A stretch of DNA of 64,000 nucleotides from Moesziomyces globuligerus (lineage: Eukaryota; Basidiomycota; Ustilaginomycetes; Ustilaginales; Ustilaginaceae), in assembly GCA_030849465.1 (NCBI GenBank), contig JARVLF010000016.1, forward strand, positions 868,001-932,000, given 5' to 3'. The position numbers and the translations under genes were made by a program. Positions 49,403 to 59,500 of the stretch are shown here, one piece after another; within the stretch, counting starts at the first letter, position 1, and each line of letters begins with the position of its first letter. Under the pieces are notes generated by a model. It was not told the origin of the DNA. It saw nothing but the letters and a program-made list of their open reading frames with translations, and did no database searches.

Positions 49403-51533
49403 CTGAGGCGATTTGCTGGCGAGTTGCTGGCGAGGCGAGGAGGAAGCTTAGCTCTGTGATGTGGACTCTAAGCTCTAGGCTCTAGGCTCGAGTGGAGCGC
49501 CAGATGAATGTTGGTGGCTGCAAAATGTCGCGAGATTTTGGGCATCCAACGCCCTAAAGCTATTTCAGTGGCGATTGTGAGGGAGGAGCGGCTGAGCGGC
49601 AAGTGCGTGTGGCTATGTTAAGCGAGGCGCACCGTCGGTCAATGGAGCCGACGAGCGAGCCAAACTAGTAGGCCATATGCACAGTGCCCGCATCGGCTCA
49701 GACCGACGCCCGCCCTTTCGCACATCATGAGGCGCAGTCTGCACGCAGCCGAGGCACTAATCCACAGAGACAGAGACAGGGCTGAAAAAAAGAGAAAAGA
49801 GACAAAATGCTTCACGAAAAAGCATGCGTCGAGGCGCCGACGGCGGCATCGGCACGCGGAGGCGGCACTGTAATTCGAGACATGGGGTGATGGCTCGTCC
49901 CACGCGCCTGCCGCAAGCTCAAGCGGACATGCAGCACCAGTGCCCGCACTGCCCAACAGACTCATGTCGTCGACTTCAGCGCAAAGACAAAATCTAGCCT
50001 CGTTCTGTCGAGGAGGCTAGAGCGCTGACTTCTCGACGGAATCGAGACCCGAGCAGCAAATTGATGAGCTCAGGAGCTGAGCAGGTGCGCAAGCTAGAGT
50101 CTGCCTGCTGCGTTTTCGAGCGGATGGACGGTTCCAGACGGGGTGACAGATGAGTCTTGTCTAAGCCACGACGCCTTGCATTTTTAGCACTCGCCGCTCT
50201 GCACCGATTGACTTGTTGCGTTTCACGACTGAAATTTCTCGGAAAGAATTCGGTGCAGCGGGGGCAACGGCGTTACGGTATCGTTCCATTTCGCAGCCGC
50301 AAATTTACCGCGCTGGGTACCAGCATCTACAGTAGTGCGCTCGAGCAGCCGCGCATGAGTTTGAAAAGAAATCGCGCGAGGCGTCACGGGTTTGGTTGGT
50401 TGGCTCCTCATTAGCTAGCTACTGTACCGCTCACTGGCTGCCGGGTTGGGACTTTTTGAAATTCGCCCCGACGCCGCCGTTGTCCACAAAGGCCCACTCG
50501 AGCTCAGGCCCTTGGTAAAAGAACCATTTCGGTCGTTTCGAAGCTTCCGAGCTCCGTATGCACATCGGACGATCCGTAACACGGCCTAGCGGTTGGCTCA
50601 AGCACGATGGCGTAGTCATCGAGCTCAGCGTGTCCAATTCAGACGAGTCCTTTTCATGGCTGAGCTTGGGAGTGGACGTTGTGTGAGTGTCGGTGCAGAA
50701 CAGTGCTTTGCTGGGATCGTTGCAGCCCCTTGGCCAGTTTCGCCTTACTCGCAAGCTGACCGCGCAGCCTTCGATCGGAACTCAGGCTGACTTGCGGCCA
50801 TGGTCGAGGTCCAGGCGAGCGGCACATCGACAGGTTCCCGGCTCGGAGCAAATCGAGGCTCTTCCGCGTCCATCGCATGGAAGCCAACCATTGTTCTCGG
50901 TTGGCCGTCACTGTCATTGGCGCCCTGTCTTACAAGGCGTCGCCCACCGGATCGCTTGCCCAGCATCTACTGTACTGGACCTCTTCATGCTGTCATTTCG
51001 CCTCCGCTCGCGTCCGATATTCAGCATTCCCGAGCATCGTTGCGACTCGCATCATCGTTGGAACAGTGTCGCAGAGCCAGCACGCTTCGGACGGCTGGGC
51101 AGATGCAGGGAGGAGTCTGCAGCAGCGTGACATCGGAGTTGAATCGGCGTGGGGCAAGAACCGCTAGTCCACGCACCTTGTGTCAGTCACCCGCGCAGTT
51201 GGCCTGCCGCCTCGATCCGATCCTCGTGCAGCCCCTTTAAGCGAGCTCGCCTAAACATGGGAGAATCCTGTTTTTCCGTCCGCAGATGCTTCGATGGTCT
51301 AGCAGAGAGTGGCGCTCATTTTCGGCACCGAACTCTTCGTTGCACACTTCCTTCGGAAACGACCCCTTGTCCGGCTCGAGCTCAAGCCGGATCCGATGCT
51401 TTCGCTTCTGCCACTCACTCCGCACTGGCACAACCGACATCCTCTAGCAGCGCATAAACCTGGAGCCGCTCCGACGGAGTGGCGCCTGGCAGTCACAAGT
51501 GAATGGAAGCCGTGCTCATCACGGCGGCCCAGA

Positions 51534-51642
51534 GAAGTCACAAGAGCTTGGAAGCAAACCGCTCGCACGCAGAGAAAAGGAGCACGGCTTCCCAGGGAAG
51601 TCACAAGAGCTTGGAAGCAAACCGCTCGCACACAGAGAAAAG
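51534..51642. repeat. 46-bp direct repeat, period 63
   Basis: Copies at 51534-51579 and 51597-51642 differ at one position (cacgc versus cacac); the similarity continues weakly upstream (cacggc..cccag), so the duplicated unit was probably about 63 bp. Open frames across it on both strands merely reflect the duplication. Confidence 0.92.
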
Positions 51643-52452
51643 CACACGCAGCGGGCATAAGGATTTTGACTTTAGGCATTCGACGACGTTGAGAAGACCG
51701 ATGATCGGCCCCACTCGTCTGTAGTATCACCAGACGGGCGCGGAGGAGCAAAGCAGACTGCCATCCATTACCAGGATTCATCCCTGCCCAAGGGATGTAC
51801 CTGCTGCAAGCCAGCAGACATCCATCGATTAGTTATCCTCGCATAGGGACATACGCCCTTCGTGCCGGACCAGATTCGCACAAGATCAGATCGAGACCGC
51901 GCAGCGCATCGGAAAGCTGCCTTGGTCCGTCAGAGGGCGTTTGCGAGACGGCGACCTTGATGAATGAAGCGGGACTTGCGTGCGATGGCAACTTTAACGC
52001 CGCCTACCCCCACCCCACCATTGCGCATGGGAGGTGGGGGACAAAAAAAAGGATGGGGGACCGTTGTCGAATTTGGTAGAGACGACAGCAATTTATTGTC
52101 GCGAGGTCTGGCGCGCGGGGCAACTCGGTCTAGCCCCCACACCCGATCGGTCGAAAAGATCACCGATGATTCGAAAACGGCTCCGAAAATCTTTCGACTC
52201 CACCCGCCTCCGTTTTGACTTTTTCGCAGGTCTCCTTGGACCCGACATGCAGAAGCGCACACCTCCGTGGCTTCGACAACGACGATATCAACGACGATAC
52301 CAACGACGGCGGCATCTCCATCTTCGCTTGAGGCGCAACTGCGGACATTCAGAGCGCAGCGTACGCATTCTACGATTCGAAGCACATTCTCATCTTGGAG
52401 GTAGCATCTCGGTCGACCACCTGAACCACACAGTTCCCCCACGCACATCATC

Positions 52453-52945
52453 ATGCTGGGTCTCAAGGCACGCATGGCCATCATCGACAACTCGGGCGGA
52501 CTGATCGCCGAGTGTGTCAACGTCTTGCGAAACAAGACCACACAAGGTCTTGGTCGTGTCGGTAAGTTGGCCTCAGCGTAGCTGTCCCCACCTCCGCTCG
52601 GGTCTCAAACTGACGTCTTTGCTTCTCTCACTCTGCATGCTGGTGCTGAAATCAGGCGACGAGATCGTGGTTGTGGTGCAGAAGGCGCGACCTATCTCGA
52701 ACGCACCCGGACAGGCGTCTACGCAAAAGGTGCGAAGGGGAGATGTGCGACATGCCGTGATCGTGCGCACCAAGAAGGAGATGACGCGACCAGACGGCCG
52801 TGTGATCCGCTTTGACGACAATGCCTGCGTGCTGCTCAACAACAAGAAGGAGCCGTTGGGGACGAGGGTCAATGGCGTCGTCGCCAACGAGCTTCGTGCT
52901 GCCGGTTGGGGAAAGATCGCCAGTCTGGCACCCAAGGTCATCTGA
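52453..52945 (+). CDS. MRPL38: Mitochondrial ribosomal protein uL14m, two exons
   Basis: Exon 1 is 52453-52561 and exon 2 is 52656-52945, with a GTAAGT...CAG intron of 94 nt; the product is 132 residues. The join restores [17 protein letters not shown]. Family motifs include MIDNSGG-type [17 protein letters not shown] near the N-terminus, [20 protein letters not shown] and [20 protein letters not shown], ending ASLAPKVI. uL14 binds the GTPase-facing side of the large subunit. The bacterial-like length and lack of cytosolic uL14 features indicate the mitochondrial version. Import signal is probably internal, as there is no long N-terminal extension. Confidence 0.94.
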
Positions 52946-54004
52946 ACTCGCCCTGATCCGCCCATAGACTCTCCACGAAGCATCTCCGCAAGCAGGCTCG
53001 CTAGGGTCAGACCAGACCAAGTGATGCACGACTTGCGGCTCGTCACCCCTCAAAATCTGTACTTTTAGCATCATGCAACATCGCCCGCCTAACTCCACGA
53101 CTGTCTCTGGCGCCTGGACGGCGCGCACTAGCTTTTCAGGCTCGAGTCGCAAGGAAAGGGGCCTGTAGGGCCGAAGCCGACGCCTGCAGGACGAGGTGAG
53201 CAGCAACCAGCGGAAAGCGACGCGCGTTCAAAGAGAAGGGAATCGGCCTGAGTCTCTCTGATGTCTGAGCATCGACCCGAGCGCAAGCCCTTCATTTCGG
53301 CACGCGGTGGGGACCGCGAGCTTTCATAACGGAACCTGCCGAAGATGGAGACCCGTGCTAGCCGATATCCCCAGCTTCCGTCACCTCAAGCAGATGGGCT
53401 GAAAGGGTTTTTACCTGGCTGACAAGCCAGCCCTATCGGATTGCCGCCGACGCTCTGAGGCTGAGCAGCGGCAGTGGGGCAGGCTGGCTCGGCTGTGGCT
53501 GCTGTATGTCACATTTGCAACGGCTGAGCAGCGGCACAGGCTGTCAGGTGGAGGCCCCCAGGCCTCATAGGGGAAAAACCGCCTTACCCAACACACGCGC
53601 CAACGCAGCGACGTGCTCGCCCACTGATGCACACACGATCCCGTGTCGGAGATTTAGGCAGTGGAATGCACCCACACAAGGCACACTTGGTCAGGGTCCC
53701 CGCCGCTGAGGTGGGGCTTGGTCTTCGCTTCGCCACCCTTCTGATCGCCTGAGCAGCCGCCCTTGCTTTTCTCTCGCAACTGACACTGCCGGTGATGTGA
53801 TCTTGAAGTGCCCTGCCGCGGAGGCGCCTGACTTGTCACAAGCCCTGCTGAGCACAGTGCTGCATTCAGATGGACAGGCTACAGTTGACCGTCCCAAGGT
53901 GGCCGCCTTTATCAACTCGTCGACGCTACCTGGCTATGCTCCGTTCCATGCCCCTTCATCACCACCTATGTCGCATCGACGCAGGCACCGCATAGTGTCC
54001 CGAC
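52946..54004. other. Intergenic region
   Basis: About 1.06 kb between two plus-strand genes. A ggctgagcagcggca unit occurs twice (about 53459-53473 and 53521-53535). No gene is supported. Confidence 0.45.
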
Positions 54005-55572
54005 ATGTCGCGTGAGGTGCTCTTCGCCAAACAGCCTGGATCGGCGGCGAGTTGGGAGCCCAACTTCCGCCCGGCTGTGTCCATTATCGCCGGCTGCTTG
54101 GCATGGCTGTACCTGCTTTGCCTCACGCTGCCATCGCGCGGGCTCGCATGGCATCTCGTTCGACTCGCTTCCTTCCCGGCGCTGATCATGACCTCGTTCC
54201 GGCTTATCCTCGACCGAAGCATCACGCTGGGCAATCCGTTACGCGACCTCGTCTTGCCCATCCTCACGTGGACCATCGTATGCAAAGCCGCCGAAATATG
54301 CTGCGTCTACGCCAAAGGAGGACCACGACCCATACGCCCCTTCCGTGCACACGACGGCACTCCTGTGGCTAGTATGGAGGAAAGCGCATTGGGCACGTAC
54401 GACTGGAGGGTGGTCGATACGCCCAAGCTCGCTTCGTGGGGTCGCGTGCTGTACGCTCTCGACGTCTTCTTTCTACGCCGGGTCGGCACCAGTCTGATTC
54501 GCGCGAGCGAGGGCAGAGCTCTAGAGTGGTCGCAGCGCGGCCTGAACGACTGGGCGCGATATCTCAGGGCGAACCGCTGCAAGCCGAGCGAGATCCCGGC
54601 GCATTCGCGCGTGCGCCGCTTCGGACAGCCCGAGATGCCCTTCTACGCTGCACTGCTGCAGTTGGGCTTTTCCATCGTGTCGCTCAAGTGGATCTACCGG
54701 CTGGCAGCTCCTTCGTCCGAGGTCATCGACGTAATGGGTTTCTACGTCCCTGTCGCCTCCCCCGCACGGCGACACGCACTGCTCTCATCCCTGCCACCAA
54801 ACGTGGCCAGGCACATCACGTTCGGCGGCTTCCCACCCTCGATAGCCAGCTTGCCGATGCCTATGCTGCTCTTCGTGGTCATGACAGTCGGTGGGGCTGT
54901 GTGCCTGCTGCCAGCGGTCCTGGAAGGCGTACTGCTGTTGTTTTGGAAGCCAAAACCGGCTACGTCGTTCCTGGCTTCCTTCGAGAGGCCGGTGACTGCG
55001 CCCGGACTGGCGCGGCTGTGGGCGCGCAGCTGGCATTCGACGTCGCAGCGAGACTATATTGCCATGGCGTCGCTCCTGCCCGGGTCGGGGAGTAGACCCT
55101 TGCAGCTGCTCTACGTGTTTTTCTGGTCCGGCGTCCAACAGTGAGTCCCCCCCGCGCGAAGCACGCCAGCGTTGCACGACAGTCGCACATGCTGATCTTG
55201 GCTCTCTCTCTCTCTCTTTTCGGCAGCTCAATGATGTTTGCGCGGCACCGGATACCCGCCGGAGCGAATCCGTCTGTGGACGAGGTGGTTGCAGGGATGC
55301 TGGATGTGGGGATGATCGGGTTTTTTGTGTCGCAGGGTGTTGGGATCCTGTTGGAAAAGGCGGTGCTGGAGGCGTTGCCTCTGGCTTGGCGCAAGCAGCA
55401 TACGTTGGTTGCCATCGCACGCCGTGCCTGGATGTACGCTGTGCTGCTCGGCCCGGGCTGCTTCTTTGTCCACAGCATCCTCCACCACCGCATCATCACC
55501 AAGGACGTTCTCGACGGGTTCTCCACGCATGCGTTATCGCTGATGCTGCAAGGGAAAATGTACCATCCGTAA
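54005..55572 (+). CDS. Wax-synthase-domain membrane-bound acyltransferase, two exons
   Basis: Exon 1 is 54005-55140 and exon 2 is 55227-55572, joined across an 86-nt GTGAGT...CAG intron with a CT-repeat polypyrimidine tract; the product is 493 residues. The junction restores FFWSGVQ|HSMMFARHR. About eight hydrophobic segments are spread along the protein. The key block LARLWARSWHSTSQRDYI (His at about residue 343) matches the [RW]-x-x-WH signature of plant wax synthases and fungal homologues. Such proteins transfer acyl or acetyl groups to alcohols in the ER, for wax ester, lipid or secondary-metabolite decoration. Which acceptor is used here cannot be told, and no biosynthetic cluster surrounds it. 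Confidence 0.8.
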
Positions 55573-56021
55573 TGCAATGTGAGCCTGTATGTACAGTGTT
55601 TTCAATGTCAGACGTTGGGTTGTGGAGTGGGGGTGAGGTCAGTGGGGATGTGAAGCATGCGGGATGGAGTGAGGATGTGGGTTGGGAGCGGAGCCGAGGG
55701 TGTCGGGGTGTCGGGGAGTGCAGCCGAGCCTCGTGGTTAGAGTAGGCTTTTCTGGTGGGAAAGTCGGGGCTGGTGGGTGTATTTGCTGGCACGCAAACGC
55801 CGAGCGCCGAGCGCCGAGACGGGCGTAAGAGATTCCTCGTGCAGTAGTACCGTGAAGCGTGCAGGTACTACATTTTTCGGGCCGTTTGTGGAGGGGTTGG
55901 ACCCTTATCAGCCCCTACTGCTTTCGCGCCAACCCGTCTGACATCTGAGCAGAGGAGCTTAAAGGGGGCACTTGACAAAGCACGCTCAGCTTGGTGGGTA
56001 TCTGTGTTTCTCTCCACCACG
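55573..56021. other. Intergenic region
   Basis: 449 bp containing a gccgagc-type short repeat near 55797-55816; otherwise featureless. Confidence 0.4.
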
Positions 56022-56489
56022 ATGTTGTTGGTACGACTTGTGGGGGCGCTCGTAGCGTTTTGGAATGGCGATCTTCCACCTTCACCCGACACGGGCGTGG
56101 ACAACGTGGTTTCGGGTTGCACCTTTTCACTAGGTCCTCCCGGTCCACCCTCAACCGCCCTCTGCGCTTCCTTCACAGCCCACTGCAGACAGTTCCGCGA
56201 CGACCTCAAGTCCAAACACATCCACACCCTCAAATCCAACCCCATGCAAAGTCAAGATCGCGATAACCCCCTCGCAAACATCGCCTTCAGATCAGGTTGC
56301 ACCGGAGATTGGACCTCCTCCTCAGACGGCTCCTACCTCTCGGCCTACACAGCCACTTGCATCGTAGACGGAACCGATTGGATCCCCTTTGTCTTCGAAG
56401 ACTTCCTCCAGAACCAGTTCGGCCTCCCAGACGGCTCAAGATCCCTTGACTCAGCCTTCATCGGCTGCCAAGTCCCTGCTCACGCCTAG
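56022..56489 (+). CDS. Putative small secreted cysteine-containing protein
   Basis: ORF of 155 codons from ATG 56022 (MLLVRLVGALVAFWNG). The short hydrophobic N-terminus is compatible with a signal peptide but is brief. The body has six cysteines (about 33, 48, 55, 93, 113, 149), an even number suited to three disulfides, and motifs such as TGDWTSSSDGSYLSAYTATC and PFVFEDFLQNQFG. No family is recognised. Smut genomes carry many lineage-specific secreted effectors of this size, so a host-interaction role is possible, though this is inference. The stop codon lies at the boundary of a 26-bp tandem duplication. It is convergent with the PPR gene, 95 bp between stops. Confidence 0.55.
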   Translation: MLLVRLVGALVAFWNGDLPPSPDTGVDNVVSGCTFSLGPPGPPSTALCASFTAHCRQFRDDLKSKHIHTLKSNPMQSQDRDNPLANIAFRSGCTGDWTSSSDGSYLSAYTATCIVDGTDWIPFVFEDFLQNQFGLPDGSRSLDSAFIGCQVPAHA

Positions 56490-56514
56490 GCTGCCAAGTC
56501 CCTGCTCACGCCTA
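56463..56514. repeat. 26-bp perfect tandem duplication across a stop codon
   Basis: Two identical 26-bp copies abut at 56488/56489. The first copy encodes the last residues of the secreted-protein ORF, and its TAG stop uses the first base of the second copy. Confidence 0.95.
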
Positions 56515-56584
56515 GTCCCTGTCCATACTTAGATCGGCTTGTTTGATGCTTTAATTCTATCCGTGTCCATATAAGAACGAGTGG

Positions 56585-59500
56585 CTAAGAGCGGCCATCG
56601 ATGAGATTGCGCGCGCTGCGCACCGCCTCCTCACGCTGCCTCTCGCGCATGATCTCCACCTTGCGCTCGTGGCGGTCGATCAGACTCGCCGCGGTCGGGA
56701 ACCGGTCCAGCAGCGCAATCACCTTGTCCGCCTCGTTGAGCTCCGCCAGCTCACGGCTGATCGCTTCCATCGTACCAAAGTGCGCATACCACGGCGAGAA
56801 GCGCGCGAGCTCCGAGTCGACCAGCTCGCGCACATCCGGCAGTCCGCTCTTCTCGTCCAGATAGAAGGCGCTCGGCTCGGCATAATCGTCGCCTGTCTCG
56901 TCAGCTTTCGTCTCCTCCTCGGCGTCCGAGATCGTCGACTGTCTGCGCTCGAACGGCAAATCGGTGTGAGGATCGTCGCTTGTACGCATCTCGTAGCGCC
57001 GGTTCGGCGGCCGCTGCGGCGCGCCCGTCGCATCCGAGCGATGCGCGGCAGCTGGATCGATCTCGGCTTCCGTCAGGTACGGATCATAGTGCGCATCCAT
57101 GTCGACGCCGTCGTCTTCCTTCGGGACATCGGACGCCTCGTCGACTTCGTCTTGGCTCTTCCGCTCTGCTTCAGCCGACTCGGTAGCCATCTTGGCGTGG
57201 TACGCCTTCATGTCCGGGCTAGCACGTTCGAGCGCCCATGACCGAGGCGGCTCGTTGTACAGAACGTGCTCCACCACCGAGAGCGCCTCTTCGAGCTGCC
57301 CAGCGCTCGCCATCGACGCAGCCAAGTGGTTCCAGTTGGCAGAATCGAAGCCGAAGCCGTCCTGCTTGGCGCGAGTCCAGATCCTGGCGATCTCCTCGTG
57401 TTTCCCTGCTGCAGAGAGCACGTCGATCATGATCGAGATCGGCAGGCACAGGATGCTTCGGCTGCTGGCGTCCTGTCGTCGTGTCGCGATCTTCTCCGTG
57501 GCGCTGTCTTGACCGCTCTGCGGTGCTTCCGGCTTATTTCCCGGTGGGCTGTGCGCGTAGACACGGTGTCGACTAACGCTCGTAGCCTCGAGCCCGAGCC
57601 GGTAAATTTGCTCGAACACCAGAAGTGCCGAATCGACGTCGCCGACGCGTCGGTAAGCATCGAGCAGTGGCGTCATATTGTAGACACTGAGGCCCGACGT
57701 ACTGCTGACAAGCCGTTCCAAGGTCTTCTCTACCAACTCTGGCTCGCCCCGGCGTGCCTGCGATGACATGAGCACAGTGTACAGAACGTCGAACGATGGA
57801 CTCTTGCGAGATGCTGATACGGCCTCGTCGCTCTTCTTGAATCTCGACACTGCCTCCGCACTTGCTTGTGAGTCGGACAAGAAGAACGGCTTGAACGCCT
57901 GCTTGTTCTCGTCGGAAACAAGTTGCGACACGAGGGTGCTGGCCAGATTGTAGTTGACGTCGTTCTCGCTGCGTGCGTAGCTGTGCACCATGACACTCCA
58001 GGTGACTGCACTCGGATGGAGCTTGCGACGCTGCATCTCGTCGAAGTATTCCTTGGCCTCCTGTTGCTCCCCAAGCCGGAGATAGCCGTGGATCATGATG
58101 GTGAAGTGGAACAGATTAGCGCCCTGACCGACTCCACCCTCCACCGGGTTCGGCAGCACACTCTCTGCCTCGGAGAAGACCTCTTCGGCAATGTGCATGA
58201 GACCCGCGTCGCAAGCGCTCTGCAGCATCAGCGCGTACGTGTTGGCGTTGAGCATCAAGCCCGCGCGACGGACGCTGTCGACGAACTTCATCACCCTCTG
58301 CACTGGCAGAGAGCTGAGCACGTATGCCTTGAGGATGATGTTGCATACCTCGATCGACGGCCGCAGACGATTGTCGCGACGTCCCTGCATCCAGCCGAAC
58401 AGGCGAATGGCTGCACCGTACACCCCCGATTCGACATAGCAGTCGAGAAGCGCAGCGTAGGTGACGCGGTCGGGGGTGAGTCCAGCCGCCACCATAGCAC
58501 GCAGCGTATGAGCGGCCGCATCGGGATCGTGACGCAGGGCAAATCCGTTGATGAGGATGGTATAGGTGTACTTGTCTGGCTGAATTCCGTGGCTCTTCAT
58601 CTGTTCGAAGATGGAGAGCGCAGCGTCGATGTCGAGGCGGCGCACGTATGTGTCGATCAGAAGGTTGTAATCCGAAGATCGCATCTGGAGGCCTCTGTCT
58701 ACCGCCTCCGCCAAGAACTGCTCTGCCGAGTCGATGTCATTGCTTCGGTTGCAAGCCCTCAGAAGCAAAGCAAACTCCCTTGGGCCGAGCGGAAGCTTGC
58801 CGGGTTGGCATTTGTCTCTGAGGCGCGATTTGAAGTCGTGCGTCTCCGCTAGGTTTGCAATCAGACTCTTGATGTCGCCGCGAGCGGCAAAGAGCTGCCT
58901 GTAGACTCGGAGCTTGAATTTGGCGTTGCTCTTATTGCGACGGTCGTCGAGGTGCATCAGAATGGGCCTGAAGCGATCCGCACGATTGCGCATAGCCCAG
59001 CGCAGGGCGATCGATCGCAACAGGTTGGTGCGCACCTTGAGCTTGTTGTGGAAGGAGACGCGGTGAAGGAGGGCCTCGAGGCGGGCCGAAGGGTCCTCAC
59101 CGTTACTGTCTTTGACGAGACGTCCTAGGATTGCGGAGGACAATGGCACATCCAAGGTCCACAACTCTTCGTAGAGTTCAAGCGCGGCCGAGGGACCTTG
59201 GTAGATCAGTTTCGAGCGAAGCAGCATCTCGCATGCCGACGCAAAGCCTTGGTCGGTGACGTCAAAGTCCTCGCTCAGTTGTTCGACCAACTGATTGGCG
59301 TCTGGCGCATGGCAGAGGCAGGAAAGCAGATTGCTCCTTGCATGACGAAAGGAGGGATGCGAGAAGAGGAAGGCGTGCATAGATGATGCATACCATTTCA
59401 GAAATTCTTTGAGCGGTTGGTCGGACTCGTTCGGATCAAGCTGCCCGTTGAGAATGCCATCGAGCATGCCCTGGTCGTCGTAGTAGCTTCGTCGGAGCTG

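Larger units (their letters stand above)
48411..52452. other. Gene-poor stretch of about 4 kb upstream of the PKA and uL14m genes
   Basis: No supportable gene. It contains five TACTGTA/TACAGTA heptamers (48712, 49254, 50328, 50420, 50968), an 8-bp tandem repeat at 49371-49402, a 46-bp direct repeat at 51534/51597, and an imperfect G/C-rich inverted repeat at about 52006-52043. The left side is likely regulatory sequence for the PKA gene. Confidence 0.5.
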
